The notes: generated by a model from the letters alone, not told the origin. A stretch of DNA of 64,000 nucleotides from DASXMT01 sp963755985 (GCA_963755985.1 CAVWLO010000002.1:310001-374000); one strand, 5' to 3'. Numbered from the stretch's first letter, positions 48,548-58,308 are shown. Numbers and translations are program-made.

Positions 48548-49783
48548 TCAGCCGGGGGCCGAGAGGGTCCGGTAGACCATGCCGGTGCGCGGCTTGGGGT
48601 GGAAGAACGTGCTCTTGGGCGGCATCCGCCGCCCGGCGCGGGCCCAGTCGGCGATCTGTTCGACCGTCACCGGGCGCAGGAGCACGGCGGCCTGGGCCTG
48701 CTCGCGGTCGATCACGTCGACGGCGTCGCGCCACGAATAGCGGAACTCGAGCTCGTGCTCGGGCAACTCGGCGACCACCAGCGCCACCATCGACGAGTCG
48801 AGATCCGACCCGGCCGCTTCGGCCGTTCCGTCCTTGGGCGAGAGCAGCCACACCCCTGACGGCATCACCAGGGCGAGGGCGGCAGACTCCCCCAGCGCGG
48901 CGGTGTTCCGGGGGGTGAACTCTCCGGCCCGCATCACATCGAACCAGGACGAGAAGGCGTCAACCAGATCGAAGCCGTCGGGCAGCCCGGACAGGACCCG
49001 GTGCACCGGGCCCACGGCCAGCTCCTCGTCGGTCAGCTCGACCACCAGGGCCATGACCAGATCGAAGTCGTGGTTCCCCTCGTCCCGGTGAGCGTCGCCA
49101 CCGAGCTCGGCACCGAGTGCCTCCAGGCCCTCTCGCTGGAAGGCCAGGGACGTCTCGTAGCGATGGTGGCCGTCGGCAATGACGACGGGCGAGTCGGCCA
49201 CCGCGGCCTTGACCGCCCCGATCGTCGCCTCGTCTTCGATCACCCAGAGCTCATGGCGGACCTCTTCGTCGTCGACGGCGGAAACGGCGGGCTGGAAGTC
49301 CATGTTGTAGACCTTGGACAGGCCCGGTGTGAGCGAGAGGCCCCAGATGGGGGACAGGTTCGCGTTGGTGGCCCGGAGCAGTTCGAGGCGATCGCTCTTG
49401 GGCTTGGGAAGGGTCTCCTCGTGAGGGAGGACCTCGCCCGATCCGTGGGTGTCCAGGGCGAGGGCCCCGATGATGCCGGTGGTGCGGACGCCGCCGCCGG
49501 GCGGAGTCATCCGGTAGGCGTAGAACGAGGGGTTCGGGTCGCGTCGGAGCTTGCCCTCTTCCTGCCACTCACCCAGCAGGTGGGCGGCGTTCTGGTATCG
49601 GTCGAGGCCGGACCGGGTGTCTTGTTCGGGTAGTTCGACCCGCACGGCGTTGGCGCTGTGACGTCGGGCCAAGATGGCCCGCTCCGGTGGCTCGATGACG
49701 TCGTAGGGAGGGGCGATGACCGCGTTCGGGTCGACTCGACCGGTGTCGTACCGCAGTCCTGTGAACGGTTCGAATCGAGGCAT
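48548..49783 (-). CDS. DUF1015-family protein
   Basis: A 411-residue soluble protein of a widespread family of unclear function, proposed to include serine kinase (SerK-type) enzymes. Motifs: FEPFTGLRYDTGRVDPNAVI, APPYDVIEPPERAILARRH, FYAYRMTP, ALALDTHGSGEVLPHEETLP, IADGHHRYETSLAFQRE and a C-terminal PPKSTFFHPKPRTGMVYRTL. The GHHRYET box is a family hallmark. ATG 49783 is the right start; the longer frame to 50020 is an overrun into tetR. Convergent with korB. Confidence 0.88.
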   Translation of the reverse strand: MPRFEPFTGLRYDTGRVDPNAVIAPPYDVIEPPERAILARRHSANAVRVELPEQDTRSGLDRYQNAAHLLGEWQEEGKLRRDPNPSFYAYRMTPPGGGVRTTGIIGALALDTHGSGEVLPHEETLPKPKSDRLELLRATNANLSPIWGLSLTPGLSKVYNMDFQPAVSAVDDEEVRHELWVIEDEATIGAVKAAVADSPVVIADGHHRYETSLAFQREGLEALGAELGGDAHRDEGNHDFDLVMALVVELTDEELAVGPVHRVLSGLPDGFDLVDAFSSWFDVMRAGEFTPRNTAALGESAALALVMPSGVWLLSPKDGTAEAAGSDLDSSMVALVVAELPEHELEFRYSWRDAVDVIDREQAQAAVLLRPVTVEQIADWARAGRRMPPKSTFFHPKPRTGMVYRTLSAPG

Positions 49784-49847
49784 GGACCTTGCGTAGCACA
49801 TCCCCACGCCGATGTTGCCGCCCTGTGCAGCCCGTTCGCACCTGTGC

Positions 49848-50459
49848 CTATTGAAGTGTTCGAAGTCCCCCCAGCAGAGCCTCGAGTGCCTGGCCCGCCT
49901 GGGTGTGAGCGAGCCGGCGGTCGGGCGCGTTGGCGATGAAGAGGGCCGCTTCATCCACGGCGGCCAGAAGCATGTGGGCGAGAGGGGCGGTCGGCTGGTG
50001 GTCGATGACCTTCTGCGCAACAGCTGCGTCGAGCATGGCCATGATCACCCCCAAACCGTATTGAGCCTCCAGGCTGCGCCACTGGTCCCATCCCAGCACC
50101 GCCGGTCCGTCGATCAGCAAGATTTGCTGCACGTCCGGGTTGTCAGCAGAGGCGTCGAGGAATTGCTGGAGGGCTGAAGCGAGGAGCTCGAGGGCGTCGT
50201 CGCGGTCGTTCACGATGGTGGCCGATGCGAGGTCGGTCTGGACTTGTTCGAACACCGCTCTGAACAAGTCCTCCTTGTCGGCGAAGTGGTGATAGAGGGC
50301 GCCCCGGGTGCCGACACCAGCTTTGGCGACGATCTCCTCCGTTCCGGTTGCGAAGTAGCCCTTCGAGACGAACAGCTGGCGCGCCGCGCTGATCAGTGTC
50401 GCTTTGGTCGCCTCCCCACGCCGCATTCGCTCGGTCCTTGGTTCATGAGGTCTTGACAT
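49848..50459 (-). CDS. TetR-family transcriptional repressor
   Basis: The N-terminal HTH is typical: ATLISAARQLFVSKGYFATG, EEIVAKAGVGTRGALYHHFA, DKEDLFRAVFEQV. The C-terminal ligand domain is helical. ATG 50459 lies inside the likely -35 of the divergent gene, so ATG 50426 (MRRGEATK) may be the true start. It is divergent from the small hydrolase-like gene at 50517 and separated from it by paired palindromes, so it probably represses that gene and itself. Confidence 0.9.
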   Translation of the reverse strand: MSRPHEPRTERMRRGEATKATLISAARQLFVSKGYFATGTEEIVAKAGVGTRGALYHHFADKEDLFRAVFEQVQTDLASATIVNDRDDALELLASALQQFLDASADNPDVQQILLIDGPAVLGWDQWRSLEAQYGLGVIMAMLDAAVAQKVIDHQPTAPLAHMLLAAVDEAALFIANAPDRRLAHTQAGQALEALLGGLRTLQ

Positions 50460-50495
50460 ACAACCTGTAGGTTAGTAAACATACAGTCTGTAGGT
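50453..50495 (+). promoter_or_regulatory. Promoter and double TetR operator
   Basis: Two direct copies of an 18-bp element, ACATACAACCTGTAGGTT and ACATACAGTCTGTAGGTT, lie 25 bp apart; the core AACCT-GT-AGGTT is palindromic. TTGACA (50453-50458) and TAAACA (50476-50481) form a promoter with a 17-bp gap, so bound repressor would block transcription. Confidence 0.75.
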
Positions 50496-50516
50496 TGCGA
50501 GCCAGGAGGGGAGCGG

Positions 50517-50915
50517 ATGGCGGCGGTTGCTGATGTGGTGAGAGAGTTTTGCGAGGCGATAGACAGGAAGGACCTGGCCAAGGTCGAGTCCCTCCTCGAC
50601 GAGAAGGTCGTGTACCACAACATCGGCTCGGAGCCGGCAGTGGGTCGTGAGGCCTCGCTCGCCGCGGTCAAGTTCCAGTTCGACGCGTTCGATCCGATCT
50701 CGTTTCGCATTCGGAACCTCGCAGTGGACGGCGACACGGTCCTTACCGAGCGGGTCGATGAGGTCACGGCCAACGGGGTCACGGCGCCGGTGCCGGTCAT
50801 GGGCACGTTCGAGGTCAAAGACGGCCGCATCGTGCAGTGGCGCGACTACTTCGACTTCGGCCTGACCGGCCGGCTGATGGGCGGCGAAGATGTTGCCTCG
50901 CTGCTCCCTCACTGA
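50517..50915 (+). CDS. Limonene-1,2-epoxide hydrolase / SnoaL-like NTF2-fold protein
   Basis: A 132-residue cone-shaped NTF2-fold protein. VREFCEAIDRKDLAKVESLL, DEKVVYHNIGSEPAVGREA, VLTERVDEV and VPVMGTFEVKDGRIVQWRDY fit the limonene-epoxide-hydrolase group; the RxDxxD-like catalytic residues may be represented by the ERVDE and WRDYFD segments. Substrate unknown. AGGAGG sits 8 bases before ATG 50517. Its control by the divergent TetR suggests a response to a small hydrophobic or epoxide compound (inference). Confidence 0.8.
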   Translation: MAAVADVVREFCEAIDRKDLAKVESLLDEKVVYHNIGSEPAVGREASLAAVKFQFDAFDPISFRIRNLAVDGDTVLTERVDEVTANGVTAPVPVMGTFEVKDGRIVQWRDYFDFGLTGRLMGGEDVASLLPH

Positions 50916-51201
50916 CCTACTTCCTCACTGACCTACTTCCTCACTGACCTACTTCCTTCCTCACTGACCCAAACCCGTACTGACCCAAACCCTCACTGTC
51001 CTTTGCGACTCCCCGATGGGTACACCCTCGGCCACGGTCCGCCATGCACGCGAAAGGCCGTCGTGGCCCGTCCACGCCGCGCCTCGGCGGTACATTGGTG
51101 GTGATCGGTGCGGTGCAATCGGGCGTAGCCATGCGGGATCCGGTCCAGCAATGCCGGCGGCAGTGCGTCCCCGAGGACCAGGCACCGGTGAGGAGAAGCT
51201 C
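50916..51201 (+). other. Spacer with CTGACCTACTTCCT repeats
   Basis: Degenerate repeats of CTGACCTACTTCCTCA and CTGACCCAAACC fill 50914-50998. The rest up to 51201 shows no convincing gene. TACATT at 51091-51096 could be a -10 for the merR operon. Confidence 0.6.
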
Positions 51202-51270
51202 GTGAACGACCACGCCACTAACCCCATCGCCGAGATCGGTGTCGCCCGTGCCACCCGGGTCGGCGAGTGA
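51202..51270 (+). CDS. Possible 22-residue leader peptide coupled to merR
   Basis: GTG 51202 follows AGGAGAAG by a good distance and encodes VNDHATNPIAEIGVARATRV plus two residues. Its TGA overlaps the GTG of the MerR gene (GTGA). The strong ribosome site and coupling suggest that it is translated, possibly to set MerR levels. No homology was recognised; it may instead be a chance frame. Confidence 0.3.
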   Translation: MNDHATNPIAEIGVARATRVGE

Positions 51271-51770
51271 CGGACCGGGCCGGGTCCGGAAAGGCCGACG
51301 CCGCCAGCCAGAAGGGAGCCGAGCCGGCGCCGCCGGTGACCCTCCGGATCGGGGAGGCGGCTGAGCGGGCCGGCGTGTCCAGTCGGACCTTGCGTTGGTA
51401 CGAGGAGCGCGGGCTCCTGGTCCCCACCGGGTACTCGGTCGGCGGTGCCCGCCGCTACAGCGAGGAGGACGTGGCTCGGCTGGTGCACATCCGGGAGCTC
51501 CAGTCCCTCCTGGGCTTCGATCTGGGCGAGATCCGGGATGTCTTGCGGGGCGAGGACGATCTCTCCGGGCTGCGCAGCGAGTACAGGTCGGGAGCCGACG
51601 ACACCCGGCGGCGGGAGATCCTCTTGGAGGCGACCGAGATCAACAAGAAGCTCCGGGCGGTGGTGCGGGCCAAACAGGAGCGCCTCGCCGGCATGATGGG
51701 TGAGCTCGAGGCCAAGGCGACGACGTACAAGAAGCGTCTGAAGGAGATGGATCCCCCCCGACAACGGTGA
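51267..51770 (+). CDS. MerR-family transcriptional regulator
   Basis: A 167-residue regulator. After a 25-residue disordered start comes the winged helix RIGEAAERAGVSSRTLRWYE, ERGLLVPTGYSVGGARRYSE and a long coiled coil up to KKRLKEMD. No cysteine pair for metal binding is visible, so the effector is unknown. GTG 51267 overlaps the upstream short frame. It is 110 bp before pgsA. Confidence 0.88.
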   Translation: MTDRAGSGKADAASQKGAEPAPPVTLRIGEAAERAGVSSRTLRWYEERGLLVPTGYSVGGARRYSEEDVARLVHIRELQSLLGFDLGEIRDVLRGEDDLSGLRSEYRSGADDTRRREILLEATEINKKLRAVVRAKQERLAGMMGELEAKATTYKKRLKEMDPPRQR

Positions 51771-51868
51771 CCGGACATCCGGCGAGGAGGCCAGGGCCCG
51801 AAGCCCGGTCCGGACGCCCCTCACCGAGCGGGGGGGGGTCCCCGCCGAGCGGGGGGAGTCCCCGCCCG

Positions 51869-52735
51869 TAGACTTGGCATGTGGACGGCATGGAGAGCGC
51901 CGAAGCGCTGGGGGCAGGACTCGTGCCACGACGGGCGGAGACCGGGCCCGGGCGGGCGCCGGACCCAGACCGGTCGGACCCAGACCGGACGCCAGACCTA
52001 GACCGGGCAGACCCAGGTATGGCGTCGTCGACGCTGGTGCTACCGATCGAGGACGAGCACCTCGACCGGGTCTTCACCGTTCCCAACCTGATCACGATGG
52101 TCAGGTTGGCCTGCATCCCCCTCTTCTTGTGGCTGCTCTTCGGCGCCCACCGCCAGACGTGGGCCGCCATCCTGCTCGGGGTGCTCGGGGCCACCGACTG
52201 GGTCGACGGCCACGTAGCCCGCCGGTTCCACCAGGTTTCGACGTTGGGTAAGGTGCTCGACCCGGTGGCCGATCGTGTCCTGGTCGGTACTTCGGTCATC
52301 TCCATCATCGTGTACGGGGCTGTCCCCATCTGGTTCGGGGTGGCCACCATCGCCCGGGAAGTGGTGGTCTCCATTGCCGTCTTGATCCTGGCCTCGTTGG
52401 GGGCCAGGCGCATCGACGTGTTGTGGGTGGGAAAGGCGGGTACGTTCGCTCTCATGTTCTCCTACCCGGCCTTCCTGCTGAGCCACGGCTCGGCCCCGTG
52501 GCAGACGCCGTTCCACGTCTTCGCCTGGGTCAGCGGGATCATCGGCCTGGTCCTGGCCTGGATCGCCGCCTGCTCGTACATCCCCGTGGCCCGACAGGCC
52601 CTGGCTGACGGGAGACGAAGCCGCCAGAACGCCGGCCGCAGCGAGACGGCCGGACGGGTGGACCCGGTGCGCCCGGCCAACGGCCCCGGCGACGCGGCCA
52701 ACGTGGCCGGCCCGGGCTCCGGGGTCACCCGATGA
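51869..52735 (+). CDS. pgsA: CDP-alcohol phosphatidyltransferase, PgsA type (GTG at 51881)
   Basis: Integral membrane enzyme that likely makes phosphatidylglycerol phosphate from CDP-diacylglycerol. The full catalytic motif DG-x2-AR-x8-G-x3-D-x3-D is present: DWVDGHVARRFHQVSTLGK then VLDPVADR. About six helices surround it. Coding starts at GTG 51881, six bases after TAGACT (51869-51874), a leaderless promoter. An N-terminal Asp/Pro/Arg repeat (DPDRSDPDRTPDLDRADP) and a Gly/Asn-rich tail flank the enzyme. Mycobacteria also have pgsA near gcvH and garA. Confidence 0.88.
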
Positions 52736-55224
52736 AGGCGGTCATCATGGCCGGCGGCGAAGGCACCCGTCTGCGTCCGCTCACCTCGAACCAACCCAAG
52801 CCCATGTTGCCCATGGCCAACGTGCCCATGATGGAGCATGTGGTGAACCTGCTGCGGACCCACGGGTTCGAGGACATCGTGGTAACCGTGGCCTTCATGG
52901 CTAACGCCATTCGGACCTACTTCGGAGACGGCTCGGAGTTCGGTGTGCGCATGGTGTACGCAACCGAGGAGACACCGCTGGGCACGGCCGGATCGGTGCG
53001 CAACGCCCGCGACGAGCTCGACGAGCGCTTCTTGGTCATCTCGGGCGACGTGCTCACCGACATCGATCTGTCCGAGGTGGTGGGCTTCCACCAGAAGCGG
53101 GGCGCGCTGGCCACGCTGGCCCTCAAGGCGGTCGACAACCCACTCGAGTTCGGCATCGTCATCACCCAAGAGGACGGCTCGGTCGAGCGGTTCTTGGAGA
53201 AGCCGACCTGGGGTCAGGTGTTCAGTGACACCATCAACACCGGGATCTTCGTGTTGGAGCCGGAGATCTTCGACTTCATCCCCGAGGGCCGTCCGGTGGA
53301 CTTCTCGGGCGAGACCTTCCCGGCCGTCCTCGAGGCCGAGAAGCCGCTCTACGGGTACGTGGCCGACGGCTACTGGGAGGACGTGGGGACGCTTTCCGCC
53401 TACCTCAAGTCCCACCAGGACATCTTGGACGAGCGGGTCCAGGTGCAGATCGAGGGTTTCCCGCTGCGCCCCGGCGTGTGGTTGGGCAAGGGCACCGAGA
53501 TCGATCCGTCGGTGTCGATCGCCGGCCCGGCGGTGATCGGCGACAACTGTTTCATCGGACCGGGGACGCGGCTGGGCGAGTACTGCACTCTGGGTTCGAA
53601 CATCCGGTTGGGCGACAACTCGTCGCTCGAGCGGTCGGTCATTCACGACAACGCCTATCTGGGCTCCGGGGTGCGCATCGAGGGCAGCGTGCTGGGCCGG
53701 AGCACCGACCTTCGACAAGGGGTGCGGTGCGAGGAGGGCGTCGTCCTGGGCGACGAGTGCTTCGTGGGCGCGCACGCCGAGCTCCGGCCGGGCGTGAAGG
53801 TCTACCCGTTCAAGACGGTCGAGGCTGGGGCCATCGTCAACTCGTCGATCATCTGGGAGTCACGAGGCGCTCGGACGCTCTTCGGCCGGGACGGGGTCCA
53901 GGGACTGGCCAACGTGGACATCAGCCCCGAACTGGCCGTACGGCTCTCGATGGCCTGGGCCAGCACCATCGAGAAGGGGGCGACGATCTCGGCCTCCCGC
54001 GACACCAGCCGGGCCGCCCGGGTGCTCAAGCGGGCCATCATGGTCGGCTGCAACACCGTGGGGGTGAACGTGGACGACCTGGAGGCAGCTACCGTGCCGG
54101 TGACCAGGTTCCAGGTGCAGTCGTCGGGCAGCGTCGGAGGGCATCACGGTTCGGCTGGTCCCCGACGATCCCGAATCGGTGGTGATCCGGTTCTTCGACA
54201 AGGACGGCATCGACCTCGACGAGGCGACCGAGCGCAAAATCGAGCGCCTGTACCACCGCGAGGAGTTCCGCCGGGTCCTGGCCCGGGAGATCGGTGACAT
54301 CGGCTTCCCGCCCCGCGCTCTCGAGTACTACACCGCCGCCCTGATCGACTCGGTCGACCTCTCGAGCACCAAGGCCGCCGACCTCAAGCTCGTGCTCGAT
54401 TACTCGTTCGGCACGTCGAGCTTCGTCATGCCCAACCTCCTGGCCAAGGTGGAGGCCGAGGTCTTGGTGGTCAATCCCTACGCCAACACAAAAGGCGTGA
54501 TGTCGTTCGATCGCCAGGCCAGTGCGTGCCCGGGTGGCCGACTTGGTGCGGGCGTCGGGCGCCCACCTCGGCGCGGTGATCGACCCGGGGGGCGAGCACG
54601 TCGATGGTCGTCGACGACAAGGGCCACGCGCTGACCGACGATGAGGCGCTGCTGGTCCTGCTCCAGTTGGTCACCCAGACCTATCCGAACGCCCGCGTCG
54701 CCCTTCCCGTGGCCGTCAGTCGGGCAGCGGAGAAGATCTGCGCCGAGGCGGGGGCGGAGATCATCTGGACGAAGCTCTCGGCCTCGAGCCTCATGGAGGT
54801 GGCGGCCAGCCGAGCACGTGACCTTCGCGGCCAGCCAGAGCGGCGGGTTCATCTTCCCCCGCTTCCTGCCCGCCTACGACGCCGCGGCCACCCTCGTCAA
54901 CCTGGTGGCCATGCTGACCGAGACCGGTCAGCGGCTGTCCTCCATGGTGGCTGCCCTGCCGCAGGGTCCATATCGCCCATCACTCGGTCCACACGCCCTG
55001 GGAGCAGAAGGGCATGCTCATGCGGACGCTGGTCGAGCGCTCGTCCGGGGCGCGACCTGGTTTTGGTGGACGGGGTGAAGGTGCTCGAAGAGGACGGGTG
55101 GGCTCTCGTACTGCCCGACCCCGAGGAACCGGTGACCCACGTCTGGGCCGAAGGTCCGAGCGAGGCGGAGGCAGGATCCAGGGCTCAGGAGTACGCGGTG
55201 CGCATCCGGCAGCTCCTTCGTTGA
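52732..55224 (+). CDS. manC: Mannose-1-phosphate guanylyltransferase fused to degenerate phosphomannomutase; multiple frameshifts
   Basis: The first half is an intact nucleotidyltransferase: MKAVIMAGGEGTRLRPLTSN, KPMLPMANVPMMEHV, LGTAGSVRNARDEL, ISGDVLTDID, EKPTWGQVFSDTINTG, then hexapeptide left-handed beta-helix repeats (IGDNCFIGPGTRLGEYCTLG). The second half is phosphomannomutase-like without the catalytic-serine domain, as in known actinobacterial fusions. That half is broken by at least six frame changes near 54142, 54525, 54603, 54812, 54962 and 55052. Each can be fixed by one base. The ATGA overlap with pgsA implies coupling. Supplies GDP-mannose (inference). Confidence 0.82.
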
Positions 55225-55296
55225 GCGGGCTCGTAACGACTCCGCACTCCGACTCCGACTCCGCCGGCGCCGGCGGCAGTAGGCGGGCAGGTCGGG

Positions 55297-55693
55297 TAGG
55301 GTCCGCAGGCATGAACGTGCCCGACGATCTCCGCTATTCCTCTGATCACGAGTGGGCTCGACCCGAGGGCCGAGCGCGTACGGATCGGGATCACCGACTA
55401 TGCCCAGGACGCGCTGGGTGACGTCGTCTTCGTGGACCTGCCGGCCGTCGGCACCTCGGTAGAGGCGGGGGGGCCGTTGGGCGAGGTCGAGTCGACCAAG
55501 TCAGTGTCAGAGGTCTATGCGCCGATCGCCGGTGAGATCGTGACCGTGAACGAGGGAATTGGCGGGCGCCCCGGAGCGCCTGAACGAGGACCCCTACGGC
55601 GAGGGATGGATCTGTGAGATCGTGCCGGCCGATGCGGGTGCCGTCGATGCGCTCCTGGATGCCGGGGCCTACCGGCACCTGACTGCCGACTGA
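55297..55693 (+). CDS. gcvH: Glycine cleavage system H protein, two frameshifts (ATG at 55311)
   Basis: Lipoyl carrier of the glycine cleavage system. Coding starts at ATG 55311, eight bases after TAGGGT (55297-55302). The pieces read NVPDDLRYSSDHEWARPEG, then in another frame GITDYAQDALGDVVFVDLP with the lipoyl-lysine segment VESTKSVSEVYAP, and then LNEDPYGEGWICEIVPAD. An extra C near 55370 and an indel near 55562 break the frame. Rejoined, it has about 127 residues, the normal size. Confidence 0.88.
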
Positions 55694-55744
55694 CGGGCCC
55701 TGCTGGCCAGGCCGGGAAAGACCAGGAGGATCGAAGCGACTACC

Positions 55745-56227
55745 GTGGATCAAGTGTTCTGCCACAACTGCGGCCATCGGAATCCGATGGGGGTGAATTT
55801 CTGCTCATCGTGTGGTTCGGTGTTGGTCGAAGCCACGTCGGACACGACCGTCACCATCCAGCCCGTCGAGGAGCTGGTCGACCTGACCGACGACGACGCT
55901 GCGGTGACCCTGCTCGAGCTGCCTCGCGGCGTCGGCATGTTGGTCGTCAAGCGAGGACCGAACACGGGCAGCCGGTACGTACTCGACTCCAAACTGACAA
56001 AAGCCGGTCGGCACCCAGAAAGCGATATCTTTCTCGACGACATCACGGTGTCCCGGCGTCATGCCGAGTTCACCACCGGCGAGGGGGGGACGACTGTGCG
56101 CGACGTAGGCTCGTTGAACGGAACATACGTCAATCGGGAACGGATCGACGAGGCTGTGCTGGCCAGTGGGGACGAAGTCCAAATTGGCAAGTTCAAGCTG
56201 TTGTACTTGCTGGCCACGGGCGAATGA
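55745..56227 (+). CDS. garA: GarA-like FHA protein with N-terminal zinc ribbon
   Basis: A 160-residue protein. The N-terminal FCHNCGHRNPMGVNFCSSCG is a zinc ribbon, absent from mycobacterial GarA. The FHA domain (residues about 70-160) shows GRHPESDIFLDDITVSRRHA and VRDVGSLNGTYVNRERID, the phosphothreonine-binding loops. The segment SDTTVTIQP before the domain may stand in for the phosphorylated ETT motif of GarA. In mycobacteria GarA controls 2-oxoglutarate metabolism; the order gcvH-garA-merR-DUF151 is conserved. Start GTG 55745. Confidence 0.88.
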   Translation: MDQVFCHNCGHRNPMGVNFCSSCGSVLVEATSDTTVTIQPVEELVDLTDDDAAVTLLELPRGVGMLVVKRGPNTGSRYVLDSKLTKAGRHPESDIFLDDITVSRRHAEFTTGEGGTTVRDVGSLNGTYVNRERIDEAVLASGDEVQIGKFKLLYLLATGE

Positions 56228-56267
56228 GCACGGACGTCGACGTCGTGCCCGAGGTGGGGAGGAGCGG

Positions 56268-57643
56268 GTGAGCGCACGCTCGTACTTGTCCATCGGTGAT
56301 GTCCTGACCCTCCTCCGCCAGGAGTTCCCGGACATCACCATATCCAAGATCCGGTTCCTCGAGAGCCAGGGCCTGGTCAACCCGGAACGGACCCCTTCGG
56401 GGTACCGGAAGTTCTATGAGCACGATGTGGAACGCCTGCGATGGGTCCTCCGCCAACAGCGGGAGCACTTCTTGCCCCTGAAGGTGATCAAGGACCGCCT
56501 CGACGACGGAACCGAGGGATCCGAGGAGGCCAACGGGTCCGGCGCTTCGAATGGAAGCGAGGTCGGTGCTTCGATCGAGGAGGCGACGGCACCCACGCCG
56601 GCGGCGGGTGTGCCGAGGGCAGCCATCGACGCCCGGGTGCACGCCGGCGACCCCGGCCCGACCGGAACCGGCCAGGCCGAGCCCGGCCCGGCCGATGGCG
56701 ACCCGTCGCCGGCAACGACGGGGGCGGCGCAGCCGGACGGGACCGAGTCGCCCGACACCGGCCGCCGCCGGCAAGCCGACCCCGTACTGGTCGGACAGGC
56801 CACGGTCAGGCGTGCTCCGGGCCGACCGGGCGGGTCGGGCCAAGCAGGTCGAGCAGGCCAGGCAGGTCAAGCAGGCCAAGCAGGCCAGCAAGGTCAATCG
56901 ACTCGATCGAGCCAGTCCCCATCCGATGGGCCGACGGCCGGGGCAGGCGGTCCGGGGCTACCCGGCATCGACGGCGCCTCTGAGCAGGGGTCCTCGGGCA
57001 CGGCTCGATCGGCTTCGGCCCGGGGTGGTTCGTCCGAGGGGCAGGGACGGGCCTCGGCCTCGGCCCGTTCGGCCCGTTCGGGCCTCGTCGGCGGGGGCCC
57101 GAGACCCGGCCCCGACGACCCCGGACCAACCCGAGCCGGCATCGGACATTCCAGGGGACGCACCGTCAGAGCTGCCGTCGCCGTCCGGTTCGGGCCGGCG
57201 GCGCCCCGTCGTCATCGGCCCGCACGGGATCGGCCACCGGCGGGCGCCAGGCCGACCTGACCGGCGCCAGCCTGACCATGGCCGAGCTGGCCGCGGCCAG
57301 CGGTCTGGGCGAGGAGGTGCTTGGGCAGCTCCGCGAGTACGGGTTGCTCGTCGCCACCCAGGTCGGCGGGGCCGAGTACTTCGACGAGGACGGTCTGGCC
57401 ATCGCCAACTTGGCGGCCGGATTCGCTCGCTACGGTGTGGAGCCCCGCCATCTCCGTCTGTACAAGAACACGGCCGACCGTGAGGCTGGATTCATTGAGC
57501 AGATCGTCTTGCCCCTGGTCAGGCAGCGAAATCCCGAGGCTCGCCAGCGAGCTGGGCAGACGGCGGAGGAGCTGACCCAGCTGGGTCAGGGGCTCCGCAG
57601 CACGCTGTTGCGGGGTGCGATCCGCGATCTGCTCGGTGGGTGA
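56268..57643 (+). CDS. MerR-family regulator (Rv1828-like) with long repeat linker, frameshifted
   Basis: The N-terminal winged helix reads SYLSIGDVLTLLRQEFPDIT, FLESQGLVNPERTPSGYRKF, YEHDVERLRWVLRQQREHF. The C-terminal domain (57278-57643) is TMAELAAASGLGEEVLGQLR, EYGLLVATQ and FIEQIVLPLVRQRNPEAR, in another frame. Between them is a roughly 230-residue low-complexity linker with QAGQAG repeats (56850-56895) and Gly/Ser/Pro; at least one indel lies near 57130-57260. Normal members have a short linker. GTG 56268 has a GGAG ribosome site. Confidence 0.8.
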
Positions 57644-57752
57644 TCCCGTGGCCTCCCTCCCGGCCGAGCCGGCCGAGCCGTCCGCCGTCCTCGGAGCCCC
57701 GGCACGGGGCCATGGCGTGCCCGACCTGACCGCGAATATGGCGTCCGGCGAG

Positions 57753-58308
57753 TAAGTTGCAACGCATGGTCGAGGTCCGACTTCGGGCGGTGCGGGTGGA
57801 CTTGCAGTCGAACACGCCCGTGCTCCTTCTCCAGGAGTCCGACGTGCTCGGCCGCACGTTGCCGATCTTCATCGGCGCGCCAGAGGCGACGGCCATTGCC
57901 TTCGCCCTTCAGGGCATGGACACGCCCCGTCCGATGACCCACGACCTCATCCGGGACCTGCTCGATGCGCTGGGAGCCGACGTGGTGCGTGTCGTCATCA
58001 CCGAGTTGCGGACGTCGACGTACTACGCCGAGATTGTGCTCCGTCACGGGGGTGCCGAGGTGCCGGTCTCGGCCCGACCGTCCGACGCCGTGGCCGTCGC
58101 TGTCCGGACCGGAACACCACTGTATGTGGCCGACGACCTCATGGACGCCGAAGGCATCATGCTGCCGGCCGAAGACGAGGAAGATGAGGACGAAGAGAGC
58201 TACGACGAAGACGGCGACGGCGACGGCGAGCAGGAGAACCCCGAAGAGGTGGTAGGCGAGTTCCGGAATTTCCTCGACACCATCCGACCCGAGGACTTCT
58301 CCCCGTAG
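57753..58308 (+). CDS. Bifunctional nuclease (DUF151) family protein (ATG at 57766)
   Basis: Homologue of Rv1829-type proteins; the family has members with reported nuclease activity. The core MVEVRLRAVRVDLQSNTPVL, LPIFIGAPEATAIAFALQG, RPMTHDLIRDLLDALGADVV and VPVSARPSDAVAVAVRTGTP is well conserved. An acidic tail (EDEEDEDEESYDEDGDGDG) follows, then FRNFLDTIRPEDF. ATG 57766 lies 7 bases after TAAGTT (57753-57758), so it is probably leaderless. 180 residues. Confidence 0.9.

Noticed and set aside
49784..50020. N-terminal extension of the DUF1015 gene
   Set aside because: The extra 79 residues overlap tetR in antisense and do not resemble the family; ATG 49783 gives the conserved start.
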